From an uncultured Chlorobiaceae bacterium (GTDB lineage Bacteria; Bacteroidota; Chlorobiia; Chlorobiales; Chlorobiaceae): DNA of 34,692 nt. Positions 16,151 through 23,836 of the stretch are shown here, piece after piece. The position numbers and the translations under genes are program-made. Location: assembly GCA_903994455.1 (NCBI GenBank), contig CAJEXI010000035.1, positions 1 to 34,692 on the forward strand, given 5' to 3'. Positions within the stretch are counted from its first letter, which is position 1, and every line of letters starts with the position of its first letter. Below the pieces are notes generated by a model. The model did not search any database. It saw only the letters and a list, made by a program, of their open reading frames with translations, and was not told where the DNA came from.

Positions 16151-16753
16151 TCAGACAGCCTCACCATCGGGCAGAGTAACATCGGCATTGCCCGAGGACT
16201 GGTGGTCGCGCTCTGGTTGTAACTTGATCATCTCAATAATTTTGTGAGCGGCCTGAACTTGATCCAAACCCGAAATGTCAACCTGCAGGTCTGCCCGTTT
16301 GTACGTTTTGCCAAAGTAAGTTATATCTTTCTTTAACTCCCGCAGATACAATTTTTTCTCTTTGGGTGACAACACTTTCTCAATCGGAATGGAATCGATA
16401 TCGTAAAACTTGAGCCTCTCGACAATATTTTCCGGATTATCAATTATAGCCACCTTGATGCCACTGTTCTTCTTCAGTACCTTCAGGTATCCTCCCATCA
16501 GACCACTTGGCGACAATGCTATAACACTCTCCCTGCTCTCAGGACGATTCAGTAAATGAGTCAGAGCTTTTGCTGCCTCAATCCGATACCCGTGCATGTT
16601 AAAAAATCTGCCCTGCAGGCGCTCAATACTGGTTTGAAAAAAGGCTTCAACTTCCACATCGAGATCAAAAAACTTTATCCCGAGCAAGTCGGCAATTATT
16701 GGGCCTATCGTTGATTTTCCTACGCAACCGATCCCTGTTAAAAATATTTGCAC
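16151..16753 (-). CDS. Shikimate-kinase-like P-loop kinase
   Basis: About 200 residues resembling shikimate kinase: P-loop GIGCVGKST near the start, then KFFDLDVEVE, which parallels the FxDxDxxIE substrate motif. Shikimate kinase phosphorylates shikimate with ATP in aromatic amino acid synthesis. The C-terminal half diverges, and the RADLQVDISG segment is only kinase-like. The preferred start is GTG 16753, preceded by GGGAGG at proper spacing; another GTG at 16768 is possible. It has no biosynthetic neighbours, so a specialised paralogue with another substrate is possible. Confidence 0.6.
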   Translation of the reverse strand: MQIFLTGIGCVGKSTIGPIIADLLGIKFFDLDVEVEAFFQTSIERLQGRFFNMHGYRIEAAKALTHLLNRPESRESVIALSPSGLMGGYLKVLKKNSGIKVAIIDNPENIVERLKFYDIDSIPIEKVLSPKEKKLYLRELKKDITYFGKTYKRADLQVDISGLDQVQAAHKIIEMIKLQPERDHQSSGNADVTLPDGEAV

Positions 16754-16948
16754 TGATACCTCCCGCACTTTTGTTAATACTGGCTATTTTTGAATAATTT
16801 TTCGGCCAAAATATAAAAAATAGCCCTATCTGCGAATTGCAAAACAAGCGGTTTTCAATGGAGCCCGTTTACCATACCGTAAAGGAAAAACACTCCTGTT
16901 CCATCGCGTCATCTCTTCCGCACACTACCATTATTTGACGAGTGGTGA

Positions 16949-17016
16949 GCTGAAAAGAGGATTTTGCCGGTTGCGTTCGTGCTTTTTTGTCTATATTTGC
17001 GGAAACCGACCAGCAA
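16949..17016. repeat. 68-bp direct repeat, copy A
   Basis: From gctgaaaag to cagcaa this segment matches 18774-18841 over its full 68 bases with only scattered mismatches. It ends just before the ATG of the AAA_14 gene and includes a TATATTTG element at 16992-16999 with TTG 18 bases upstream, which resembles the promoter form of the Bacteroidetes-Chlorobi group. That promoter reading is weak. Confidence 0.7.
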
Positions 17017-17018
17017 CT

Positions 17019-18215
17019 ATGGAAAAGTTATTTCAGATATTCAGTTCCAGAGTTCAAGCTGTGGATACCTCTTTTCGACGCTATCTGTGGTATGATATCG
17101 ACTGGAAGAACAGGCTGATAGCCATTACAGGGGCAAGAGGCACCGGTAAAACCACCCTGCTGCTCCAGTACATCAAGGAAACATTTGGCAATAATCTTGG
17201 TGAGGTTTTTTACGCAAGTCTGGATAATCTCTTTTTTACCACAACAACCCTCTCCGATTTTGCTGATAATTTTGTCAAGCGGGGAGGAAAGTTTCTCTTT
17301 CTTGACGAAGTGCACAAGTACCATGACTGGTCGCTTGAAATCAAAAATATTTACGATAATTATCCTCAGCTCTCCATTGTTTTTACCGGATCTTCTGCGC
17401 TCGATATTTTCAGGGGAAATGCCGATTTGAGCCGCAGGCTGCTGCACTACACCCTCAGTGGCCTCTCATTCAGAGAGTTCATTGAGTTGAAATATCATCA
17501 TCGGTTTCCAGTTTTTTCTCTCAACGATGTTACTGAAAAAGCCTTCGATATCAGCTCGGCGATCAATACGGTCATCAAGCCGGTTAAACTTTTTGAGGAG
17601 TATCAGAAAATTGGCTATTACCCCTTTTTTGCTGAAGATGAAAAAAACTATTCGCAACGTCTTTTGCAAACCATCAACCAGACCCTCGAAAGTGATCTTC
17701 CTGCCGTTGCAAAAATTGGTTATTCTTCGGTGTATGCTCTTCGTAAATTATTTGCCGTCATTGCTGAAACCGTGCCTTTCAAGCCAAATATCCTGAAGCT
17801 GAGCCAGCAGATTGGCATTGATCGCGAGACTCTTCTCAAATACCTTCATCTGCTTGCAAAGGCTGATTTGCTGCTGCTTTTGAACGCTGATACGCGAGGG
17901 ATAAGCCAGCTTAACAAGCCTGACAAAGTCTATCTCAATAACCCGAACATGATGTATGCGCTTGTTGAAAGTGCGGTGAATACAGGCACCATGCGAGAGA
18001 CCTTTTTTTACAACCAGACAAGGATTCGGCACACCATCAATTATACCGACAAAGGGGATTTTCTTGTTGACAGAAAGTTTGTTTTTGAGGTGGGAGGAAA
18101 AAACAAGACACAACAACAGATTGCAGGGATTCCGAATGCCTTTATTGCCGCCGACAACATTGAATATCCCTGGAATAACACGATCCCGATCTGGATGTTC
18201 GGGTTTTTATATTAA
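17019..18215 (+). CDS. ATP-binding protein, AAA_14/DUF4143 type
   Basis: A 398-residue P-loop ATPase from ATG 17019. Walker A is TGARGTGKT (37-45), Walker B is KFLFLDEVHK (91-100) and a sensor strand FTGSSALDI follows (122-130). A C-terminal DUF4143-like part ends in a PD-(D/E)XK-like strand pattern (FLVDRKFVFEVGGKNKTQQQI). Family members are widespread in mobile and defence regions, and their cellular role is not settled. An upstream extension to 16935 is open but would include the repeat, so I prefer the internal start. It is monocistronic on the plus strand. Confidence 0.75.
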   Translation: MEKLFQIFSSRVQAVDTSFRRYLWYDIDWKNRLIAITGARGTGKTTLLLQYIKETFGNNLGEVFYASLDNLFFTTTTLSDFADNFVKRGGKFLFLDEVHKYHDWSLEIKNIYDNYPQLSIVFTGSSALDIFRGNADLSRRLLHYTLSGLSFREFIELKYHHRFPVFSLNDVTEKAFDISSAINTVIKPVKLFEEYQKIGYYPFFAEDEKNYSQRLLQTINQTLESDLPAVAKIGYSSVYALRKLFAVIAETVPFKPNILKLSQQIGIDRETLLKYLHLLAKADLLLLLNADTRGISQLNKPDKVYLNNPNMMYALVESAVNTGTMRETFFYNQTRIRHTINYTDKGDFLVDRKFVFEVGGKNKTQQQIAGIPNAFIAADNIEYPWNNTIPIWMFGFLY

Positions 18216-18364
18216 CATTTTACCTGAGTTCATGAGGGAGAAGCAGTAATATGGAAAATGGAGTTGGCATAATCGGCAGAAATGTCTCCCTTCTCAGTGT
18301 AAAAAAATAATAAAATGCGGGGCTGGGAAGACCGCAGCCTTTCGCACGAACTGGCCAGCATTAT

Positions 18365-18778
18365 CTACACTCGTTCACCCGCAACTGCATTCTTTCCGCA
18401 TTGATATTTTCACGCCAAAAGATGGCATGGTTGCGCTATAGCTGGCAGTCCGGGGCTATCATCCCGTTAGTCAGCAAAGAAACGGCCAATGAACTTTTGA
18501 AAGTGTTGGCCTATCCAAAATTCGAGCTCACAAAAACGGAGCGATTGTTCTTACTGGCTGATTTTCTGCCTGACGCTGAAACGGTCACTTCGCTTGATGT
18601 GCCACTTGACTTACCTGTAATTCGAGACAAAGCAGATCAAATATTTTTAACGTTAGCCGTAGGTGGCAAGGCGGATGCTTTGGTGACTGGTGATAACAAC
18701 CTGCTTGTTCTTAAGGATGTCTTTAAAAATCCGCCAATTATGTCGCTCAGTGAATTTGAGCAATGGCAAAAAAGCTGA
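18365..18778 (+). pseudogene. PIN-domain toxin (PIN family) with degraded N-terminus
   Basis: Residues from AWLRYSWQSG through LAYPKFELTKTERLFLLADFLP to KADALVTGDNNLL and IMSLSEFEQW match the putative PIN-family toxins (about 140 residues). TGDNNLL and IRDKADQIFL carry acidic active-site residues. The frame continues upstream as RNCILSALIFSRQK, where relatives have DTNCxLSAL, so the first catalytic Asp is lost and no clear start exists. An in-frame ATG near 18401 would leave it out. Likely inactive. The partner antitoxin is not adjacent on this strand. Confidence 0.6.
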
Positions 18779-18841
18779 AAGGACGATTTTGCTGGTTGCG
18801 TTCGTGCTTTTTTATTGCTATTTACGGAAACCGACCAGCAA
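18774..18841. repeat. 68-bp direct repeat, copy B
   Basis: The second copy of the segment at 16949-17016 starts within the last codon of the PIN gene. Its TATATTTG-like element is altered (GCTATTTAC), so promoter activity is less likely. The downstream sequence does not match the AAA_14 gene, so the copy is a stranded upstream region. Confidence 0.7.
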
Positions 18842-18859
18842 TTGCTTCTGGTGTCAGTA

Positions 18860-19117
18860 TTACAGTATACTTGCCCATATATTTTTTGGGTCTTTAATCT
18901 CAGTAAACCTGCCAGCAGCAATTTCTTCCTCACCCTTCTTCAATACCTCCAACAACCTTGTATTATCGAAGGATTCATCCTTCACCGTAACTTTTTGCCC
19001 GGGCACAATCTCAACAGTCTCACCCTTGTTAAACCGAACCACAACTTTTTCCCTGGTTGCCAAATTCAGGTATTTCTTGAGATTCTTGCGTAACTCTGTT
19101 GTGCTGATCGCTATCAT
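18860..19117 (-). CDS. Phd/YefM-like antitoxin
   Basis: Eighty-five residues from ATG 19117. The N-terminus IAISTTELRKNLKKYLNLATREKVVVRF follows the Phd/YefM DNA-binding pattern, and the C-terminus is acidic and probably disordered until bound to toxin (LLEVLKKGEEEIAAGRF). The longer frame upstream to 19219 has no support, since similarity starts at this Met. No toxin frame follows on the same strand, where repeat copy B lies instead. The antitoxin is probably orphaned. Confidence 0.65.
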   Translation of the reverse strand: MIAISTTELRKNLKKYLNLATREKVVVRFNKGETVEIVPGQKVTVKDESFDNTRLLEVLKKGEEEIAAGRFTEIKDPKNIWASIL

Positions 19118-19219
19118 GATCGTCTCTCCTGCATTGTTTTTTACAGTATATTGCAGGAAGTATAGACATTTTTTCGTCAAAACCCTCAAAGAGCTGCGGT
19201 CGGAAATGGTTGCCGACAA

Positions 19220-19621
19220 GAGCTGATAAGCAACTCACGCAATATCAAAGGATTGTACAAGGAGGTGTTCGGCTGTCATGGGGGCACTCAGGTTTTATGG
19301 AGATGAAGCGAAGGATGTAAAATGGTTGGCTAATGACCGTATTCTCATAGAAAAGAAGAAATTTTGAGTTAAGGGACTTCGCCACCCGAGAAGGTAACGA
19401 GTTTAAGGCTGAGCAGTGTGACACAAAAAATCTATGCCGCGACAGTCGATAACGCATAGACCTTTTTCGCGTATGTGCTGGCTGCCGCAACATCTCCGGG
19501 CAGGTAAAGGGGTGGTGCTGAAGGGTAGCAAGAAAATTTTTCAACCTCTGTTCATTCACTGTACTTCGTTCAATAACCATGATTGGTTTGAATTTTTGAA
19601 TCGAACCCCAACCATTTGTCC
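19220..19621. other. Gene-poor stretch with a duplicated fragment
   Basis: I see no convincing gene. The only recognisable content is the 55-bp copy of the 22104-22322 gene end at 19445-19499. The rest shows broken, low-quality reading frames. Confidence 0.5.
19445..19499. repeat. 55-bp duplication, copy 1
   Basis: Fifty-five bases are identical to 22117-22171. In the second copy they encode the end of a small minus-strand protein (DVAAASTYAKKVYALSTVAA region). Here the rest of that gene is missing, so this is a stranded 3' fragment. Confidence 0.85.
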
Positions 19622-19856
19622 TTATAAGCTTTCCCGCAGCAACTGATTGAGCTGCTCCACACTGACCTCCGTTTGACTAAGGATTGCCCTGAGTGTACCA
19701 AGATCCAGCTCTTTGTGATCGGAAATGACCGGTTTGACACCAAGGATCCACACGACGAAGAATGATATGACTGCCATGCTGACGAATGGGCGCAAAACCA
19801 ACCTTAGCCAGAGCTTTGACCAACTCCCGGCCAGAAAGCCTTGGTAGTTGGCTCAT
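19622..19856 (-). pseudogene. hicA: HicA toxin gene with frameshift
   Basis: From ATG 19854-19856 the frame reads MSQLPRLSGRELVKALAKVG then RQHGSHIILRRVDPW, the HicA double-stranded-RNA-binding-like fold with the catalytic His in GSH. After DPW the frame shifts. The other frame supplies VISDHKELDLGTLRAIL and ends NQLLRESL at 19622-19624. HicA is an mRNA interferase of about 75 residues. The frameshift should destroy it. The start overlaps the hicB stop by four bases, which is the unusual but known hicB-hicA order. Confidence 0.75.
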
Positions 19857-20059
19857 ACCGCAACAAGCATCGTCTGAAAAGATTCATCAGGAACAGGCAA
19901 CCCATCTCCCTCCAAAGCCAAAATATATCCCTGAATTGCTTCCCGAATATTAACAATGGCCTCTTCTCTCGAACTTCCCTGGGAGATACAACCGGGAAGG
20001 CTTGGACATTCTGCAATCCAATACCCATCTTCACCCGGATAAATTACAGCTTCTCTCAT
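19853..20059 (-). CDS. hicB: HicB-type antitoxin
   Basis: Sixty-eight residues with the partial RNase H-like HicB fold: YPGEDGYWIAECPSLPGCISQG, then the helix SREEAIVNIREAIQGYILAL, ending MLVAV. Short HicB proteins of this kind neutralise HicA. The gene is intact and overlaps the frameshifted hicA. A truncated close copy of its first 41 codons and upstream region lies at 26249-26437, showing local duplication. Confidence 0.8.
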   Translation of the reverse strand: MREAVIYPGEDGYWIAECPSLPGCISQGSSREEAIVNIREAIQGYILALEGDGLPVPDESFQTMLVAV

Positions 20060-20234
20060 ACTCCCCCCCTTTAATTGATCTTTCCTGAAAAAAATTGTGC
20101 TGGCAATATAACTATTTTTCTACTGTATTTTTTTACGTTAATGCGTAAATTCGATCTTTCTACAGGAAGAAACAGTCTGCTTTTTTCTCAATCATGCAGA
20201 TCAGTCTTAACTATTTTAACCTTAATGAATTAAG

Positions 20235-20639
20235 ATGAAAAGGGATAGACCGAACAAGATGCAAATTTCGAATGGCGGATTTTTCGGGAACAATTACGAG
20301 CTGACATTTGATGAGGAAACCCTCATATACTCTGCGCGTATCGACGACGAAATGAGCGAGGAGCTCTCTGCCACAAGGGAAGATTGGGATGCCTTCCGCA
20401 GCGAAATCGATGCTATCGGAATCTGGAACTGGCATGCGGACTACGACAATCCAGACATTCTCGATGGCAATCAGTGGGAAGTCAGGATCAGATGGGGAAG
20501 CCGCTCTTGCAAGATTTATGGGAGTAACAATTACCCGAATGAAGACGGGACACCGTCACAGACTTATGAACAAACCGACACGTTTTCACGATTTCTGCAA
20601 GCAGTGATGCGCCTCGCTGGCGGAAGAACATTTAAATGA
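20235..20639 (+). CDS. Hypothetical protein
   Basis: A 134-residue acidic protein rich in Trp and Asp (DWDAFRSEIDAIGIWNWHADY, NQWEVRIRWGSRSCKIYG). I do not recognise the family. It starts at ATG 20235 with a weak upstream AAG; ATG 20259 is an alternative. A stem-loop lies 190 bases downstream. It stands alone between hicAB and the next TA gene. Confidence 0.55.
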   Translation: MKRDRPNKMQISNGGFFGNNYELTFDEETLIYSARIDDEMSEELSATREDWDAFRSEIDAIGIWNWHADYDNPDILDGNQWEVRIRWGSRSCKIYGSNNYPNEDGTPSQTYEQTDTFSRFLQAVMRLAGGRTFK

Positions 20640-21057
20640 TGAAGAGCACAAACGATCGGGACTCAATTATGCTGAGGTGTCAGGCAAAAAGATGGAGATA
20701 TTCATACATTAACAGGAGTAAGAGAAGAATGCTTATATTTCAGAGAATATTCTGCCTTTTCGCCAGCAGTTGAAAATGTTGAAACGATTGCCGTAAATAT
20801 ATCCTGTATTAAGCGATCAGTAATGAAAAAGTGCGTTATTTAATTGTTCTAACGCATTATTTTAAAAATAAATAAGCTTCGATTTCCCATTTCAAAATAG
20901 CCACACCCAATGGGTTAAGAGCACCATAGCACATCACACAATCTATAACGATTTTAAAAATAAGCATTTAAGTCCTGTAAATCCTAAGCCGACTGCGGAT
21001 GAATCGCTCAATTCAGGTATATAAAGACTTGAACATAGCTAATTTGGAGTAAAAATT
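20640..21057. other. AT-rich intergenic stretch
   Basis: No gene is supported here. The only structure I see is a 7-bp stem-loop at 20832-20856 (tgcgtta / taacgca, 11-base loop) followed by an AT-rich stretch, a weak candidate terminator for the upstream plus-strand gene. An upstream GGAG at about 21045 serves the next gene. Confidence 0.4.
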
Positions 21058-21258
21058 ATGATGAATACTCAAGAGCTTAAAACAACAGTATCAAAACTCT
21101 CCCCGGATCAACTTTTTAAGTTTGCTGAATGGTTCGAAGAGTTTATAGCTGAGCAGTGGGATAAAAAAATTGAAACTGATATTGTATCTGGTCGCCTGGA
21201 TACGCTTGGGGAATATGCCGACAGTGAATTTGTTGCTGGTCGCGCAAAACCGCTGTGA
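21058..21258 (+). CDS. Antitoxin-like small protein
   Basis: Sixty-six residues, acidic, with the pattern SKLSPDQLFKFAEWFEEFIAEQWDKK and a short tail ending FVAGRAKPL. It resembles short antitoxins encoded in front of RelE/ParE-type toxins. A GGAG ribosome site precedes the ATG. Its TGA overlaps a GTG that opens a toxin-like frame (VNHFTISEFWLE), but that frame stops after 20 codons, so the partner is lost. Confidence 0.5.
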   Translation: MMNTQELKTTVSKLSPDQLFKFAEWFEEFIAEQWDKKIETDIVSGRLDTLGEYADSEFVAGRAKPL

Positions 21259-21317
21259 ATCATTTTACCATATCGGAGTTTTGGTTAGAGCCGAGAAATA
21301 AATTCTATCAAGAGTAA
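21255..21317 (+). pseudogene. Remnant of a RelE/ParE-like toxin N-terminus
   Basis: A GTG at 21255-21257 overlaps the antitoxin stop (GTGA). It starts VNHFTISEFWLEPRNKFYQE and then a stop. The opening residues and the overlap are typical of a toxin coupled to its antitoxin; the remaining coding sequence is absent. Confidence 0.4.
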
Positions 21318-21337
21318 CCAAATAAGGGAGAACAGCT

Positions 21338-21568
21338 ATGCAACATACCGTAACGCTTAATATTCCCGAAGTTTTCGAACCCAGGATACAAAGGATAAAA
21401 GATTTTGATCTCTTCGTGAACTCCATTACGATTGATGCCTTACAACAATCTGATCCTCGCGTCCAACCTCAACACTTGGCTGAAGACGCGCAAATAATGC
21501 TTCACGACTATCAAACAAACACAGAATTGACTTGTTTTACGGCACTTGATGGAGAGCCAATTGTATGA
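21338..21568 (+). CDS. Antitoxin partner of MazF-like toxin
   Basis: A 76-residue acidic protein directly before a MazF/PemK toxin gene, overlapping it by four bases (ATGA). The sequence (LNIPEVFEPRIQRIKDFDLF, ALQQSDPRVQPQHLAEDAQ) does not show a clear AbrB fold, so the antitoxin role rests on position. An AAGGGAG ribosome site precedes the start. Confidence 0.6.
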   Translation: MQHTVTLNIPEVFEPRIQRIKDFDLFVNSITIDALQQSDPRVQPQHLAEDAQIMLHDYQTNTELTCFTALDGEPIV

Positions 21569-21906
21569 AGAATAGAGAAATCTGGTTGATCAACCTTGAA
21601 CCAACAATTGGAGCAGAAATCAAAAAAAAACGTCCTGCCATTATTGTTAGCAACAATGAAATAGGTATTTTACCTCTGAAAATCATTGTTCCGATTACCG
21701 ATTGGAAAGAGCAATATAGCCATGCGCAATGGATGATTAAGCTATCTCCAGATAAGCAGAATGCACTTCAAAACGTCTCTGCTGCCGATACGTTTCAAGT
21801 TTGTTCTATCTCCAGGGAGCGCTTTATAACACAACTTGGCGTAGTTGATGAAATAACCATGCAACTGATCAAGCAAGGCTTGGGGTGTGTGCTTGATATC
21901 AAATAA
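21565..21906 (+). CDS. MazF/PemK-type mRNA interferase toxin
   Basis: A 113-residue protein with the MazF/PemK fold markers: REIWLINLEPTIGAEIKKKRPAIIVSN at the start, IIVPIT and a late cluster (DTFQVCSISRERFITQLG). These toxins cut single-stranded mRNA at short motifs. It is full length and overlaps the upstream antitoxin, so this module looks intact. A HicB-like gene follows after 12 bases in the same direction and may be cotranscribed. Confidence 0.82.
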   Translation: MKNREIWLINLEPTIGAEIKKKRPAIIVSNNEIGILPLKIIVPITDWKEQYSHAQWMIKLSPDKQNALQNVSAADTFQVCSISRERFITQLGVVDEITMQLIKQGLGCVLDIK

Positions 21907-21918
21907 AGAGGAAAGATT

Positions 21919-22131
21919 ATGGAACTCTCTGCTCTTCTAACACCCGCCGCTGAAGGTGGTTACGTTGCGTTCAATCCTGAAACAGGGACGACAACTCAAG
22001 GAGAAACCATTGAAGAATCCCTCGCGAATCTGCGGGAAGCAACTGAATTGTATCTGGAGGATTTTCCTTTGATTCAGTCGGGGCGTTCTTTGCTGACAAC
22101 ATTTCACGCGGCTACCGTCGATAACGCATAG
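21919..22131 (+). CDS. HicB-like antitoxin, altered C-terminus
   Basis: Seventy residues with the HicB-like pattern LLTPAAEGGYVAFNPETG, then GETIEESLANLREATELYLE, and a C-terminus (LLTTFHAATVDNA) that differs from the usual end because its last codons run into the convergent 22104-22322 gene. An AGAGGAAAG ribosome site precedes the ATG. No HicA gene is next to it. Confidence 0.65.
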   Translation: MELSALLTPAAEGGYVAFNPETGTTTQGETIEESLANLREATELYLEDFPLIQSGRSLLTTFHAATVDNA

Positions 22132-22322
22132 ACCTTTTTCGCGTATGTGCTGGCTGCCGCAACATCTCCGGACTGGAGTGCCTCTCGTACCCTGTCAAGT
22201 TTTAACGCATCATCAAGAGTGATATAAGGTGCCCAGCCATCTTCAGCATCAATAATTTCGATTTCTACTTCGGCAGCATAGTTACCTGCATGAACAAACT
22301 TTGTATTTTTTCTGGTATTCAT
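22104..22322 (-). CDS. Small antitoxin-like protein
   Basis: A 72-residue acidic protein (KFVHAGNYAAEVEIEIIDAEDGWAPY-type start, LDDALKLDRVREALQSGDV). It looks like short antitoxin-style proteins found in TA-rich loci, but I cannot name the family. Its 3' end overlaps the convergent HicB-like gene by 28 bases, and the last part is duplicated at 19445-19499. A GAGGAAAAG ribosome site precedes the start. Confidence 0.5.
   Translation of the reverse strand: MNTRKNTKFVHAGNYAAEVEIEIIDAEDGWAPYITLDDALKLDRVREALQSGDVAAASTYAKKVYALSTVAA
22117..22171. repeat. 55-bp duplication, copy 2
   Basis: Identical over 55 bases to 19445-19499. This copy lies inside an intact small gene, so it is probably the source or the better-preserved allele. 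Confidence 0.85.
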
Positions 22323-22445
22323 CTTTTCCTCCTGGTGAAATTATCGTCTCAGTTATCGGGATTTGGCGGCTAGGCAGTTATAAGCACGGCGGGTGATACT
22401 TTTCCTCGAGCAATTCCCCAAACCATATGAATTATGGTCGATACT

Positions 22446-23024
22446 CTAATGTTTACCATACTTTGAAATAAGATCTATATATCCTTTTTTTCTAATTTCC
22501 TCAACCGACAACTTACCTAAATAGTCATGGTTATAACGATTCAAATGAGTGACAGCCTTCCGATCTTTTGGTGCGATTGTGATATATCGAAGTAAACTGA
22601 TACGAGCAATTGGTAAACCGTGACTAAGAAATTTTTCTTTGTTTTGTAAATCAATAATTTCTATTTCATCAATCGTTGTTGGACTGAGATTTTGCATATA
22701 ATTCTCGACAATATCTAAAGCAGAAGAAATGACATTCATAGGATGTGGTAATAAAGATTCATCAGCCAAAATAGGGGCTTTTTTTATCATAAATTCAGCA
22801 TAGTCATTTACAATAACTCTTGCTTGTGATAATGTGATATCGATTAGTGGTGTATTTGCAGGCGGTTGGGTATTTATAGGTTTTTGAGTATTTACGGAAT
22901 TGATATGTCTTGAAATTACACCCCATATTAGTTTAAATAAAAAAACAACTCCTAAAAAAATAAAAGCAATAATTATCTTTCCTACTTCTTTTAAAAATAT
23001 TTTTCCAATAACCTCCCAGCCCAT
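22446..23024 (-). CDS. Single-pass membrane protein of unknown function
   Basis: A 192-residue protein. One strong N-terminal membrane segment (VGKIIIAFIFLGVVFLFKLIW, about 14-34) is followed by a Pro/Asn/Thr-rich linker and a soluble helical domain (ITLSQARVIVNDYAEFMIKK, YITIAPKDRKAVTHLNRYN). The family is not recognised. The gene is AT-rich compared with the flanking operons, which suggests separate acquisition. It could act with the HEPN-like gene upstream, but the 82-base gap gives no proof. Confidence 0.5.
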   Translation of the reverse strand: MGWEVIGKIFLKEVGKIIIAFIFLGVVFLFKLIWGVISRHINSVNTQKPINTQPPANTPLIDITLSQARVIVNDYAEFMIKKAPILADESLLPHPMNVISSALDIVENYMQNLSPTTIDEIEIIDLQNKEKFLSHGLPIARISLLRYITIAPKDRKAVTHLNRYNHDYLGKLSVEEIRKKGYIDLISKYGKH

Positions 23025-23106
23025 AAGTAATAATGTGTTTAAATGAATTAGTATATGAAAATATAATTATATGTGATTTTCTAATAAAAATCACTGCTAA
23101 TACTTT

Positions 23107-23784
23107 TTAAGAGATATTAAGCAATTTGTGCATATCTTTTTTGTAAGCATCGTACGAACGCCATCGAATAAGAGCAGTGACGTTATGAGAAAAACTCAAC
23201 AGTTTTTGATTGCTAAGATCGAATGCTGGATCATATAATCGCGGTGGTTGTATCGTTCGCTTTTCGTTCAAAAAAAGTTCATCATCAAAAGAAGCGAGAC
23301 GTTTAAAAACAGTTAAGTTTATTGGATCTTTAAGCTTATCGCCTTCCTCAAAATGCATATACTGGTTACGTGCCGCGTAAATAATAAGTCCAAGAGGAAC
23401 GTTTCTAATACTCTTTCCAATAACAAAACGAGCTTGTTTTGAACTTTCTTTAATTAATTCTGACCATTCTGCTGGCACTTTTTCATTCTTCGAATAGAGT
23501 TCCAACGCTTTTGCAGCTACTTCCAGCACTGCTCCACAAAGCGTTGCCAACGCAAAATTTTCTGCAATAAACTTTTCTTGGGCTATACGGGAAGTTTCAA
23601 AATGGATTTCATTCTCTTTCGCCCAATCTTGGATTACTTGCTTATAATCGTTATCGATGTTAACAGTATCTAAAAAGTGAGGTGGCGGAGCACTTTTTAA
23701 GATTTTAGTATAAGAATCAATTCCTTCAAATAGCTTGTGAACAGCACTTTCTGTTTTTTCCAGATAGTCAGAAGCGGTTTGCAT
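23107..23784 (-). CDS. HEPN-like protein
   Basis: A 225-residue mostly helical protein. The motif RNQYMH inside IIYAARNQYMHFEEGDK fits the Rx4H catalytic motif of HEPN ribonucleases. The preceding helices (LATLCGAVLEVAAKALELY) fit the HEPN layout. HEPN proteins act as toxins or abortive-infection RNases. It is AT-rich and located directly downstream of the truncated restriction-modification gene, a common defence setting. The fold call rests on one motif and helix pattern only. Confidence 0.5.
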   Translation of the reverse strand: MQTASDYLEKTESAVHKLFEGIDSYTKILKSAPPPHFLDTVNIDNDYKQVIQDWAKENEIHFETSRIAQEKFIAENFALATLCGAVLEVAAKALELYSKNEKVPAEWSELIKESSKQARFVIGKSIRNVPLGLIIYAARNQYMHFEEGDKLKDPINLTVFKRLASFDDELFLNEKRTIQPPRLYDPAFDLSNQKLLSFSHNVTALIRWRSYDAYKKDMHKLLNIS

Positions 23785-23836
23785 ATCGATATCAGAATTA
23801 TTGAAGTTGAATTGTATGATACCCTAATAATAGATA

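Noticed and set aside
16151..16753. Assigning the gene as housekeeping aroK
   Set aside because: The P-loop and DxD motif fit, but the C-terminal half diverges and no aromatic-pathway neighbours exist, so only 'shikimate-kinase-like' is supported.
19245..19580. A 111-residue open frame on the minus strand
   Set aside because: It spans the 55-bp duplicated fragment and unrelated sequence, and its composition does not look protein-coding.
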